Shown here in pieces: positions 15,451-23,994 of a stretch of DNA of 64,000 nucleotides (positions are counted from its first letter, which is position 1; the number at the start of each line of letters is the position of its first letter). The notes under the pieces are model-generated. The model searched no databases, was not told the origin of the DNA, and saw nothing but the letters and a program-made list of their open reading frames with translations. The stretch comes from JAEWWD01 sp964440115 (GTDB lineage Bacteria; Bacillota; Clostridia; Christensenellales; CAG-138). A program made the position numbers and the translations under genes. The DNA is taken from the NCBI GenBank assembly GCA_964440115.1, contig CAYTPV010000007.1, forward strand, positions 62,001 through 126,000, in the 5' to 3' direction.

Positions 15451-16710
15451 ATGGCTTTGCAGGCCCCAAAGGGAACGAGGGATGTTACCCCGCAGGAAAG
15501 TTATAAGTGGCAGTATGTCGAAGGTCTGGTTCGGGAAATCTGCGAAAGGCACGGTTTTTCTGAAGCCCGCACGCCTGTGTTCGAGCATACGGAGCTGTTT
15601 TTACGCGGCGTGGGCGATACAACGGATATCGTTCAGAAGGAAATGTACACATTTGAAGATAAGGGCGGCCGTTCCATTACCTTAAAACCGGAGGGTACGG
15701 CAGGCATCGTGCGCATGTTTGTTGAGCACAATCTGTCCAATGAAGCACAGCCCACCAAAATGTATTACCTCAACTGTCCTGTGTTCCGTTATGAAAAGCC
15801 GCAGGCAGGCCGTTTGCGTGAACATCACCAGTTTGGTATCGAGATGTTCGGTGCGCCCAAGGCCAGCGCGGATGCGGAGTGCATAGGCGTGGCTTTGGAA
15901 TTGTTCCGGCGTGTGGGTGTGAAGGATCTCACGGTGCACATCAACAGCATTGGCTGCCCGAAATGCCGCCCGCAGTACCATGCGGCGCTCAAGGAATATC
16001 TGCACGGCCGTGAAAACGAGCTTTGTAAGACCTGTAAAGAACGGCTGGAGAAAAACCCTCTGCGCGTGCTGGACTGCAAGGAACCGGAATGCAAGCGCAT
16101 TACTGCAGAGGCTCCTGTTATTCTCGATTATCTTTGCGACGACTGCAACAGCCATATGGCAGAATTGAAAGCCTGTTTGGATGTTATGGGCGTGCAATAC
16201 TCCGTCGATCCTTATATCGTCAGGGGTCTCGATTATTACACGCGTACCGTGTTTGAAATCATCTCGACACATATCGGCTCGCAGGGCACGGTGTGCGGCG
16301 GCGGCCGTTATGACGGGCTGGTGGAAGAAATAGGCGGGCCGTCCCTGCCGGCAGTTGGATTCGGGCTGGGGCTCGAACGCCTTCTGCTCGTGGCGGAAAA
16401 TCAGGGTGTCGTCATTCCGGAACCTCGTCCTTGCGATGTGTATATCGCCGCCATGGGCGACGCCGCAAGGCTTAAGGGCTTTGCGCTGGCATTTACGCTG
16501 CGCTCGTTGGGGCTGCGCGTGGAATGCGATCATGTAGGCCGCAGTTTTAAAGCGCAGTTCAAATATGCGGATAAGCTCGGCACGCGCTATGTTGCCGTAC
16601 TTGGTGAGAACGAACTGGAATCGGGAATTATCAAGCTCAAACAGATGGCAACCGGCACGGAAACACAAACGAAGCTTGACGCGCAGGATATCGCCCGCGC
16701 GATACAATAA
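15451..16710 (+). CDS. hisS: Histidine--tRNA ligase
   Basis: It charges tRNA-His with histidine. The 419-residue class II synthetase has PKGTRDVTP at the N terminus, motif 2 around VFRYEKPQAGRLREHHQFG, the histidine-specific GLDYYTRTVFE, motif 3 GFGLGLERLLL, and a C-terminal anticodon-binding domain (about residues 325-419). ATG 15451 follows GGAGGAAAAG; a longer in-frame extension upstream is the T-box leader and is not coding. It lies 45 bases before aspS and shares its leader. Confidence 0.97.
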   Translation: MALQAPKGTRDVTPQESYKWQYVEGLVREICERHGFSEARTPVFEHTELFLRGVGDTTDIVQKEMYTFEDKGGRSITLKPEGTAGIVRMFVEHNLSNEAQPTKMYYLNCPVFRYEKPQAGRLREHHQFGIEMFGAPKASADAECIGVALELFRRVGVKDLTVHINSIGCPKCRPQYHAALKEYLHGRENELCKTCKERLEKNPLRVLDCKEPECKRITAEAPVILDYLCDDCNSHMAELKACLDVMGVQYSVDPYIVRGLDYYTRTVFEIISTHIGSQGTVCGGGRYDGLVEEIGGPSLPAVGFGLGLERLLLVAENQGVVIPEPRPCDVYIAAMGDAARLKGFALAFTLRSLGLRVECDHVGRSFKAQFKYADKLGTRYVAVLGENELESGIIKLKQMATGTETQTKLDAQDIARAIQ

Positions 16711-16755
16711 GATACCATTTTCAAATAACTGCCTGAGAAAAAAAGGAGTATTGCA

Positions 16756-18543
16756 ATGAGCGAATTGCTGAGCGGCTGGAAACGCACACACTATTGCACC
16801 AATCTGGGTGAATCGGATGTCGGGAATGAAGTCGTGCTCATGGGCTGGACAAACGCCCGCCGTGATTTGGGCGCGCTGATTTTCGTTGGCCTTCGGGACC
16901 GTACCGGCATCATGCAGGTCACGTTCTCATCGAGCGATCTGCCTTTGGATATATTCGAAAAAGCGCAGACCATACGCGCCGAATACGTGCTTGCCGTCAG
17001 GGGCACGCTTGCCCGTCGCTCGCCGGATATGGTGAACGCACGTATGCAGACGGGAGCCTATGAGGTGCTCGTAAAGGATTTCAAAATACTTGGCAAGGCG
17101 GAAACACCGCCCATTGAGCTCGGCGACGATACCAAGACAAACGAGCTGCTGCGCCTGAAATACCGCTATCTCGATCTTCGCCGTCCTGCCATGCAGAAGA
17201 ATCTCATGCTGCGGCACAGGATCGCGAACATTGCACGCAATTACTATGCGGAACAGGGGTTTCTGGAAATTGAGACCCCCATACTCACCAAGAGCACGCC
17301 CGAAGGCGCGCGCGATTATCTCGTGCCCAGCCGCGTGCATCCCGGCTCCTTCTATGCGCTGCCGCAAAGCCCGCAGCAGTTTAAGCAGCTGTTGATGCTT
17401 TCTGGTTACGACAGGTATATTCAGATCGCACGCTGCTTCCGCGATGAGGATTTGCGTGCCGACCGTCAGCCGGAATTTACACAGATCGACCTTGAAATGT
17501 CCTTCGTAGAAGAGGATGACGTCATCGCCGTCAACGAGGGCTTTTTAAAGCGTCTGTTTAAAGAAGAGATGGGCGTGGATATCTCGTTGCCGCTGCGCCG
17601 CTTCCCCTATAAAGAAGCGATGGATCGGTTTGGCTCGGATAAGCCGGATACGCGCTTTGGACTGGAACTTGTGGACCTGAGCGATATCGTGAAGGATTGC
17701 GGGTTCGGCGTATTCACGGATGCCGTAGCGAAGGGCGGCAGCGTACGCTGTATCAATGTGAAGGCTGCCGGGGATAAGATTTCCCGCCGCGAGATCGACG
17801 CCCTGACCGAGCATGTGAAAACATATAAGGCGAAGGGACTTGCCTGGCTGACAATGAAGCCCGAAGGCCCGCAGGCGTCTTTTGCGAAGTTCCTGACACC
17901 GGAGCAAATTCAGGCTATCTGCGAACGCGCCGTTGCAGAAACGGGTGACATCCTGTTCTTTGTTGCGGATAAAAACAGCGTGGTCTACGCCTCGCTTGGC
18001 GCACTGCGTCTTGAGCTCGCAAAACGCCTGAACCTTATTGAGCCGAACACTTACGACCTGTTGTGGGTTACGGATTTCCCGCTGCTTGAGTGGGATGAAG
18101 AGTCGGGCCGTTTCTTTGCGATGCATCACCCGTTCACACACCCCAAGGATGAGGATATCGATAAACTGGAAAGCGACCCCGGCGCTGTACATGCAAAAGC
18201 ATACGATATCGTGCTCAACGGCAACGAGATTGGCGGTGGCTCCATCCGTATCCATTCCTCCGAGCTGCAGGAACGCATGTTCAGTGCGCTTGGCTTTACC
18301 AAGGAAGAATCGTGGAAGAGATTTGGATTTTTGATGGAAGCGTTCAAGTATGGCACGCCGCCGCACGGCGGTTTGGCGTATGGTCTGGATAGGCTGGCCA
18401 TGCTGCTCGCGGGCGCAAGCTCCATTCGCGATGTGATCGCGTTCCCCAAGGTACAGAACGCGTCCTGTCCGATGTCGGAAGCACCCGATCAGGTTGATGA
18501 TAAGCAGCTTGAAGAACTGCACATCAAACTGAATCTGGAATAA
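16756..18543 (+). CDS. aspS: Aspartate--tRNA ligase
   Basis: The 595-residue protein has an N-terminal OB-fold anticodon domain (about residues 1-110), class II motif 2 FRDEDLRADRQPEFTQID, a bacterial GAD insertion (about 290-420) and motif 3 GLDRLAMLLAGASSIRD. This is the full-length bacterial type. I cannot tell by eye whether it is discriminating or also charges tRNA-Asn; no gatCAB or asnS is in the window. AAAAGGAG precedes the start. Adjacent hisS-aspS is a common Firmicutes pair. Confidence 0.97.
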   Translation: MSELLSGWKRTHYCTNLGESDVGNEVVLMGWTNARRDLGALIFVGLRDRTGIMQVTFSSSDLPLDIFEKAQTIRAEYVLAVRGTLARRSPDMVNARMQTGAYEVLVKDFKILGKAETPPIELGDDTKTNELLRLKYRYLDLRRPAMQKNLMLRHRIANIARNYYAEQGFLEIETPILTKSTPEGARDYLVPSRVHPGSFYALPQSPQQFKQLLMLSGYDRYIQIARCFRDEDLRADRQPEFTQIDLEMSFVEEDDVIAVNEGFLKRLFKEEMGVDISLPLRRFPYKEAMDRFGSDKPDTRFGLELVDLSDIVKDCGFGVFTDAVAKGGSVRCINVKAAGDKISRREIDALTEHVKTYKAKGLAWLTMKPEGPQASFAKFLTPEQIQAICERAVAETGDILFFVADKNSVVYASLGALRLELAKRLNLIEPNTYDLLWVTDFPLLEWDEESGRFFAMHHPFTHPKDEDIDKLESDPGAVHAKAYDIVLNGNEIGGGSIRIHSSELQERMFSALGFTKEESWKRFGFLMEAFKYGTPPHGGLAYGLDRLAMLLAGASSIRDVIAFPKVQNASCPMSEAPDQVDDKQLEELHIKLNLE

Positions 18544-18591
18544 AGCGTTTCACCGCATGCTAGAAGGGTAAGATAAGCCAGGAGGACAAGC

Positions 18592-18990
18592 ATGCAGCAA
18601 TTCGGCGTTGTAATGGAAGTCAATGGGGATAAGGCCATTGTGCGCTTTACCCGCACAAAGGCTTGTTTGCGCTGCGGCGCGTGCATGAGCTTGGGCGAAA
18701 ATCAGGCGCAGGTGGAACTTATGAATACGCTGCAGGCGAAGGTAGGCGACTCTGTTCGCGTGGAACTCCACGAGAAAAGCCTGATGCGCGCAAGCTTGTT
18801 TGCCTATATGCTGCCGCTGTGCGCATTGCTATTGGGTGTAATAGCAGGTACGCGCATCAGTGATTTGACCGGTTTGCTATTGGGCTTGACTCTTGCAGGA
18901 CTATCTTTCGTTCTGCTGCGGTGGCTTGAACCAAGATTTGCGCGCATGGAGGCATTTCATCCGCGCATGATAAGTATTGAACCAAACTAA
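18592..18990 (+). CDS. RseC/SoxR-reducing system family membrane protein
   Basis: The 132-residue protein matches RseC: an N-terminal domain with a Cys cluster (C25, C28, C31 in ACLRCGACMSLG), a VGDSVRVEL beta turn, then two membrane helices (about residues 67-85 and 88-110). In proteobacteria RseC works with the Rsx/Rnf electron-transfer complex to reduce SoxR; clostridial copies are thought to be linked with membrane redox systems. The gene lies 48 bases after aspS with CCAGGAGG upstream and just before a thioredoxin gene, which favours a redox role. Confidence 0.85.
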   Translation: MQQFGVVMEVNGDKAIVRFTRTKACLRCGACMSLGENQAQVELMNTLQAKVGDSVRVELHEKSLMRASLFAYMLPLCALLLGVIAGTRISDLTGLLLGLTLAGLSFVLLRWLEPRFARMEAFHPRMISIEPN

Positions 18991-19012
18991 GATACTGTGG
19001 GAGGAAACGAAC

Positions 19013-19336
19013 ATGTCCAATGATCTGTTGTATTTAACGAGGGAAACCTTTGACTCGACGCTTGCCTCTTCCGAACCCGTCATGGTGGATTTCTGGGCAA
19101 CCTGGTGCGGTCCCTGCCGCATGATTGGCCCCGTTATTGAAGAACTGGCCACTGAATATAAGGGCAAGGCGAAGGTTTGTAAAGTGGATGTGGACGAACA
19201 ACCGGAGCTTGCCGAACGTTTTCAGGTCATGACCATCCCGACTGTCATTGTATTCAAGAACGGTCAGATAGCGGAGAAAACGATAGGTGCGAAATCCAAG
19301 CAGGCGTTTGCACAGATGATTGACAAGCAGCTATAA
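19013..19336 (+). CDS. trxA: Thioredoxin
   Basis: A standard 107-residue thioredoxin: MVDFWATWCGPCRM contains the active-site WCGPC (31-35), the buried Asp is present in the preceding strand, and the cis-Pro is in MTIPTVIVF. It reduces disulfides in cytoplasmic proteins. ATG 19013 is chosen for GGGAGGAAACG upstream; frames starting earlier overlap the rseC-like gene. A strong terminator follows, closing the hisS-aspS-rseC-trxA unit. Confidence 0.95.
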   Translation: MSNDLLYLTRETFDSTLASSEPVMVDFWATWCGPCRMIGPVIEELATEYKGKAKVCKVDVDEQPELAERFQVMTIPTVIVFKNGQIAEKTIGAKSKQAFAQMIDKQL

Positions 19337-19350
19337 ACTACCAAAATTAG

Positions 19351-19379
19351 AAGCCGCGCGAGTATTCGCGCGGCTTTTT
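19351..19379 (+). terminator. Terminator after trxA
   Basis: AAGCCGCGCGA pairs with TCGCGCGGCTT and is followed by a T run. The A tract on the left is weak, so it acts mainly on the + strand, though the convergent serine dehydratase gene also ends here. Confidence 0.9.
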
Positions 19380-19401
19380 GCATGCAGATGAATGAGTTAC
19401 G

Positions 19402-20979
19402 TTAGTTCAAAGTCTTCAATCGTTCCTGCCACTGTGTGTTCAACTTTTTACCGGATTTTGTTGCTGCAAGACCGCCGCAGTGGGAGAATTTCAATTCCGT
19501 AGGCATTAGCTTTTGTGTTTGTGCCATTGCAGCCACAACGTCATCGGGTTCAATGGCTGACCGAATACCCGCCAATCCCATTTCCGCCCCAAAGAAAGCG
19601 ATGGCTGCTCCCATGGCGTTGCGCTTGATGCAGGGTACCTCCACAGGGCTGGCCGGGGGATCGCAAGTCAGACCCAATACGTTTTTCAGAGCGAGGGCAG
19701 CTGCATGCACGATTTCCTGAGTGCTTCCTCCCGCAAGATATACGATTCCGCCAGCTCCCATTGCTGCGCCAATGCCAATTTCACCCTGACAACCACCTGC
19801 AGTACCGGAAAAGGATGCCTGATTTCCGATAATAACCCCAATAGCTGCAGCAATAAGAAATGCTTTAGCGAGCTCAGTTTTATCCTTGCCGTAACGCTCC
19901 GCTGCAGTAAATAGAACGCCCGGCAGAGTGCCCGCAGCGCCACCCGTAGGCGCGGCTACGATGCGTTCCGACGCGGCATTCAACTGGGCAAGTACCATTG
20001 CCCTTCCCATTGCACGGGAGAACATTTCATCAAGTACGGACTTGCCCGACTGTGACCATCGGAGCATTTTCTTACCGTCTCCAGGATCGGTGAGCTTTCC
20101 TACAAGGTCGATGGGCTCGCTTTCTCCTTTATCAAGCGCAGAAGCTATTACGTCCACCAGATACTCTGCTTCAGAAAGCACATCTTCCTTATTAACATTG
20201 CTGCGACGGCTTTCATACTCGAGAATAACGTCCAGAATGTCCCGATCCTTGCACAACTCCAAAAGCTCGCCGAAGGTTGTGAAAAGGGGAGGGTGACCGG
20301 AATCGCTGAATGTATATAGCGGCGGCACTAACCAACATCTCAGCCGCAATTCTTCCTCTGCTTGTTTTAAATATGGCGGAAGGCTAGCAGCAATTTGCGG
20401 CTCGAGAGAAAAGACACCGCAGCAAAGAAAGCAATGCCCCAAAACCTGCCCCGAGGCAGTGGTTTTGCAACCCTCCAGCCCGGAAAGAAAGTGTTGCAGT
20501 TCCTGCATCAAAGATTCGGTATCGGCCAGAGCAATTACCTCCCATGCGTTCCCGTCCAAGCGCACCTCAAGGCCATTGATACGGTCGATGACAATATTGC
20601 CTCCGCCGACGGATTCGCCGTTGATTTCCCAGGACTGTCCATCAATTTCGGCCATAATTCGCATGGTATTCCGGCTGCGCTCAAGTTCATCGATGGCGTA
20701 AGCTTCCCATGAGATACCGCGTTCTTCTGCAATCTTTATAGAACGCGTGCTCTCTTCGTCGTACTCCCGCAATCCAAGACAGCCTGCAATCAGCGCTGTG
20801 TGGCTTTTCTGGCCGATATAGGAGCCCATATAAGCGGGATGAAAGCCCAATCGTATTTTATTCGCTTTTCCGCCCATCAGCTTGCCGGCCAGGTAACCGA
20901 TACGGTTGGCGCCGCCGGTATGGCTGCTGGAGGGACCGTGCATCACAGGCCCTACAACGTCAAATAGTCCTAGTGCCAT
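19402..20979 (-). CDS. L-serine ammonia-lyase, Fe-S dependent, fused beta-alpha subunits
   Basis: It converts L-serine to pyruvate and ammonia using an oxygen-labile 4Fe-4S cluster. The 525-residue chain joins an N-terminal beta-type domain (HGPSSSHTGG at 14-23, FHPAYMGSYIGQKSHTALIAG region) to an alpha domain with PTGGAAGTLPG, GGCQGEIG and GLTCDPPASPVEVPCIKRNA; the cluster cysteines lie in the alpha part. The length is about the sum of the two separate Bacillus-type subunits (about 220 plus 300), so this looks like a fusion of those rather than the shorter Escherichia coli single-chain enzyme. AGCAGGAGGAG precedes the start. It is transcribed alone. Confidence 0.93.
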   Translation of the reverse strand: MALGLFDVVGPVMHGPSSSHTGGANRIGYLAGKLMGGKANKIRLGFHPAYMGSYIGQKSHTALIAGCLGLREYDEESTRSIKIAEERGISWEAYAIDELERSRNTMRIMAEIDGQSWEINGESVGGGNIVIDRINGLEVRLDGNAWEVIALADTESLMQELQHFLSGLEGCKTTASGQVLGHCFLCCGVFSLEPQIAASLPPYLKQAEEELRLRCWLVPPLYTFSDSGHPPLFTTFGELLELCKDRDILDVILEYESRRSNVNKEDVLSEAEYLVDVIASALDKGESEPIDLVGKLTDPGDGKKMLRWSQSGKSVLDEMFSRAMGRAMVLAQLNAASERIVAAPTGGAAGTLPGVLFTAAERYGKDKTELAKAFLIAAAIGVIIGNQASFSGTAGGCQGEIGIGAAMGAGGIVYLAGGSTQEIVHAAALALKNVLGLTCDPPASPVEVPCIKRNAMGAAIAFFGAEMGLAGIRSAIEPDDVVAAMAQTQKLMPTELKFSHCGGLAATKSGKKLNTQWQERLKTLN

Positions 20980-21100
20980 TTTTCTCCTCCTGCTATAATC
21001 CTGTTCTATAGTACTTCTTGCATTATACCTGAAAACAGGGGTAAAGAAATGCGCGACAGCTGATTTCTAATCGGAATAATGCTTTGAGACATATTTTTGC

Positions 21101-21128
21101 TTGACTATCCCGCCTGATCGGGTATAAT
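21101..21128 (+). promoter_or_regulatory. Sigma-A promoter of ylxM-ffh
   Basis: TTGACT (21101-21106), 16-base spacer, perfect TATAAT (21123-21128). It lies 55 bases upstream of ylxM and is the first strong promoter of the ffh-rpsP-trmD block. Confidence 0.8.
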
Positions 21129-21182
21129 AACTAAGGTGTAAAGCAATATACCTTTACAGCACACGGCAAGGCGGGTGCGGCT

Positions 21183-21539
21183 ATGGAACGAAATATTGAG
21201 TTGGGCATGCTGCTTTCTTGGTATGGTGCTTTTCTGACGACAAGGCAGCAGGAATTGCTCGCGATGCATGTGGACGAGGATCTTTCGTTAAGCGAAATAG
21301 CCGAACGAGAGGGAATATCCCGGCAAGGTGTACACGACGCCCTGCGGCGTGCGGAAACACAGCTGCTTGAAATGGAAGCGCGTCTAGGCCTTGTGCGGCG
21401 CACGAAGTCGGTAGAATCCGGGCTGAAGGCGCTGTATACTGAAATTGAACAGACCCATCTGCCTGATGAAGAAAGGCAATCCCTGCTGCAGCATGTAGAT
21501 ACGCTGTTAAACCAATGGGAGGATGACCATGGCGTTTGA
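21183..21539 (+). CDS. ylxM: YlxM family DNA-binding protein
   Basis: A 118-residue helical protein with a helix-turn-helix close to sigma region 4: LTTRQQELLAMHVDEDLSLSEIAE followed by EGISRQGVHDALRRAE. YlxM sits upstream of ffh in most Firmicutes and is reported to associate with the signal recognition particle pathway. The gene overlaps ffh by 11 bases. Start ATG 21183 follows AAGGCGGG. Confidence 0.92.
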   Translation: MERNIELGMLLSWYGAFLTTRQQELLAMHVDEDLSLSEIAEREGISRQGVHDALRRAETQLLEMEARLGLVRRTKSVESGLKALYTEIEQTHLPDEERQSLLQHVDTLLNQWEDDHGV

Positions 21540-22863
21540 AGGATTATCCGGCAAACTGCAAAATATATTCAAAAAGCTGACCGGCCGCGGCAAGCTTTCC
21601 GATAAAGAAGTCAAAGAAGCCATGCGTGAGGTTAAACTCGCGCTGCTCGAAGCGGACGTCAACTTTATTGTCGTTAAGAAGTTCATTCAGGATGTCACGG
21701 ACCGCGCAGTCGGGCAGGAAGTGCTCGAAAGCCTTACCCCGGGCCAACAGGTCATCAAAATCGTCAATGAGGAAATGACGCGCTTGATGGGCGGATCAAA
21801 CGCGAGGCTGGAGTTCGGTTCCGCAACGCCTTCCGTCATACTCATGGCCGGCCTGCAGGGCGCGGGCAAAACCACAATGTGCGGCAAACTCGCGGCTTAC
21901 CTCAAGAAGCAGTACGCAAAATCACCTTTGCTCGTCGCATGCGATATCTACCGCCCTGCGGCTATCAAACAGCTGCAGGTAGTTGGTGAAAAAGTGGGCG
22001 TTCCCGTGTTCGAACGCGGCCAGAATAACCCTGCCGACACTGCGCGCGAAGCCATCGAATACGCAAAAAAGAATTTTCACGACCTCGTGATACTGGATAC
22101 CGCAGGTCGCCTGCACATCGACACCGATATGATGCAGGAACTGGTCGAAGTTAAGAATGCCGTTCGTCCGGCCGAGATACTGCTGGTAGTCGACGCCATG
22201 ACAGGTCAGGATGCCGTCAATGTCGCAAAGACATTCAATGAGACGCTCGAATTGACGGGCGTCATACTGACAAAGCTCGATGGCGATACGCGCGGCGGCG
22301 CTGCACTTTCGGTTCGTGCAGTTACGGGCAAGCCCATCAAGTTTTCGGGCGTAGGTGAAAAGCTGACGGATATCGAACCTTTTCATCCCGATCGCATGGC
22401 TTCACGTATACTCGGTATGGGCGACGTGCTTTCGCTCATTGAAAAGGCGCAGGCTAATTTTGATGAGAAAAAGGCCATGGAACTTGCCGAAAAGCTGCGC
22501 AAGGATGCGTTTACGCTGGACGATTTTCTGGAACAGTTCCGTCAGGTCAAGAACATGGGCTCTTTGCAGGACATTCTTGGCATGGTGCCGGGCATGGACG
22601 CAAGCAAGCTTGGCAACGTGCAGGTGGATGAAAAGCAGATTGCCCGTATGGAAGCCATCATACTCTCTATGACCAAGGCAGAACGCAACAATCCGGATAT
22701 TCTCAACGCCGGAAGAAGGAAGCGCATAGCGCGCGGCAGCGGCACCAGTATTCAGGACGTCAACCGTCTGTTGAATCAGTTCGATGCTTCACGGAAAATG
22801 ATGCGCCAGTTCGCCGGGGCAAAGGGCAAAAAAGGTCGCATGCGAATGCCCTTCCCGTTCTAA
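21529..22863 (+). CDS. ffh: Signal recognition particle protein Ffh
   Basis: The 444-residue SRP54 GTPase delivers ribosomes making membrane proteins to FtsY. The N domain covers about residues 1-85. The G domain has the P-loop GLQGAGKTT (108-116), DTAGRLHID and TKLDGDTRGGAA. The M domain is Met-rich and ends KKGRMRMPFPF, where it binds SRP RNA. GGGAGG is 6 bases before ATG 21529; another ATG two codons earlier is possible. The SRP RNA gene is not in the window. Confidence 0.97.
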   Translation: MAFEGLSGKLQNIFKKLTGRGKLSDKEVKEAMREVKLALLEADVNFIVVKKFIQDVTDRAVGQEVLESLTPGQQVIKIVNEEMTRLMGGSNARLEFGSATPSVILMAGLQGAGKTTMCGKLAAYLKKQYAKSPLLVACDIYRPAAIKQLQVVGEKVGVPVFERGQNNPADTAREAIEYAKKNFHDLVILDTAGRLHIDTDMMQELVEVKNAVRPAEILLVVDAMTGQDAVNVAKTFNETLELTGVILTKLDGDTRGGAALSVRAVTGKPIKFSGVGEKLTDIEPFHPDRMASRILGMGDVLSLIEKAQANFDEKKAMELAEKLRKDAFTLDDFLEQFRQVKNMGSLQDILGMVPGMDASKLGNVQVDEKQIARMEAIILSMTKAERNNPDILNAGRRKRIARGSGTSIQDVNRLLNQFDASRKMMRQFAGAKGKKGRMRMPFPF

Positions 22864-22929
22864 AAATTTGCTGAAGCACGGCATAAGCCGTATTCAATAT
22901 GTAAAATGTAAAACCAGGAGGAAGAAACA

Positions 22930-23172
22930 ATGCTTAAGATCAGACTGCGCAGGATGGGCGCAAAGAAGGCTCCTTTTTACCGTGTTATCGTTGCTGATTC
23001 CCGCGCTCCGCGTGACGGCGCTTTCGTAGAAGAGATTGGTTATTACAATCCTCTTTCCAACCCCGCCGAAATCAAAGTCGATAATGAAAAGGCTGCCGAT
23101 TGGATGAAGAAGGGCGCACAGCCTACGGATACCGTACGCGCGCTTCTGAAAAAGAGCGGTGCCATTCAATAA
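22930..23172 (+). CDS. rpsP: 30S ribosomal protein S16
   Basis: The 80-residue protein opens with KIRLRRMGAKKAPFYRVIVAD, the S16 signature, followed by PRDGAFVEEIGYYNPL. AGGAGGAAGAAACA precedes the ATG. It continues the ffh transcript after a 66-base gap. Confidence 0.97.
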   Translation: MLKIRLRRMGAKKAPFYRVIVADSRAPRDGAFVEEIGYYNPLSNPAEIKVDNEKAADWMKKGAQPTDTVRALLKKSGAIQ

Positions 23173-23173
23173 T

Positions 23174-23194
23174 GACAAAGCCTAAGGCTTTGTC
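23174..23194 (+). other. Perfect hairpin between rpsP and khpA
   Basis: GACAAAGCC, loop TAA, GGCTTTGTC, directly after the rpsP stop. There is no U tract beyond TT, so it is more likely a stabiliser or processing signal of the rpsP message than a full terminator. Confidence 0.5.
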
Positions 23195-23251
23195 TTGGCA
23201 CATTAATGAAATCCCGAAAAACCTGAGGGCCTTCGGGGAAGGAGAAATATC

Positions 23252-23479
23252 ATGCAGGAACTGGTGAGATTTATCGCCGTTAACCTGGTGGATAAGCCTG
23301 ATGAGGTGAAGGTTGTCGTCAAAGAAGAAGCTGACGCTACCATCATCGAGCTTTCCGTAGCGCCGGACGATATGGGTAAGGTGATCGGGAAACAGGGCCG
23401 TATCGCAAAGGCAATCCGTACCGTGGTCAAAGCGGCTTCTGCCAGAGAAGACAAGAAATACATCGTGGAAATCGTCTGA
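23252..23479 (+). CDS. khpA: KH-domain RNA-binding protein KhpA
   Basis: The 75-residue protein is a single KH domain with the core VIGKQGRIAKAIRTVVKAA (GxxG = GKQG). KhpA forms a complex with KhpB/Jag and binds many RNAs, affecting cell division and elongation in other Firmicutes. It is encoded in the usual place between rpsP and rimM, and its stop overlaps the rimM start (TGATG). Confidence 0.95.
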   Translation: MQELVRFIAVNLVDKPDEVKVVVKEEADATIIELSVAPDDMGKVIGKQGRIAKAIRTVVKAASAREDKKYIVEIV

Positions 23480-23994
23480 TGGAATACTACCGCATTGCCT
23501 GCATATCGCGTCCGCATGGCGTGCAGGGTGGCGTCAGGCTGCAACCTCTGACCGACAATGTCGGACGCTTTAAGGGCTTGAAAGAAGCCTATTTAGAGCA
23601 TAACGGGACATACCGGCTTGTGAAGCTTTCCGATATCGGCGTACAGCCGGATGCAGTCACTTTGCATATGGAAGGCGTGGATACGCGTGAGCAGGCTGAA
23701 AAGCTTCGCGATGCTTATCTGTGCGTGGATAAAGCGCACACCGTAAAGTTGCCGCCGGATACGTATTTTATAGCCGATTTGATCGGCTGTGAGGTTCTGG
23801 ATACGAACGGCGTTGTATACGGTCGATTGACAGACGTGCTCGAGACAGGCGCAAATGACGTGTATGTTGTGGAAGGGCCCCGAGGCATGATGCTGCCCGC
23901 GCTGAAAAAAGTGCTGCACGAAGTAGATGTGGAGCACAAACGCATTGTGGTTGATGCCGCAGTGCTCGAGGAGGTCGCGCTGTTTGCAGATTGA
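23479..23994 (+). CDS. rimM: Ribosome maturation factor RimM
   Basis: It binds S19 and helps the 30S head mature. The 171-residue protein has the N-terminal RimM beta-barrel (IACISRPHGVQGGVRLQPLT) and a C-terminal PRC-like barrel (about residues 90-165, DLIGCEVLDTNGVVYGRL). Both flanking genes overlap it: khpA by 1 base and trmD by 11, so translation is coupled. Confidence 0.95.
   Translation: MEYYRIACISRPHGVQGGVRLQPLTDNVGRFKGLKEAYLEHNGTYRLVKLSDIGVQPDAVTLHMEGVDTREQAEKLRDAYLCVDKAHTVKLPPDTYFIADLIGCEVLDTNGVVYGRLTDVLETGANDVYVVEGPRGMMLPALKKVLHEVDVEHKRIVVDAAVLEEVALFAD

Noticed and set aside
15682..16791. Long open frame on the - strand opposite hisS
   Set aside because: It is antisense to an unmistakable HisRS, has a low-complexity composition rich in His, Arg and Cys and no family motif; it is a by-product of the codon bias of hisS.
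17545..18522. Long open frame on the - strand opposite aspS
   Set aside because: Same reasoning: mirror of aspS codon usage, no motif, no ribosome binding site.
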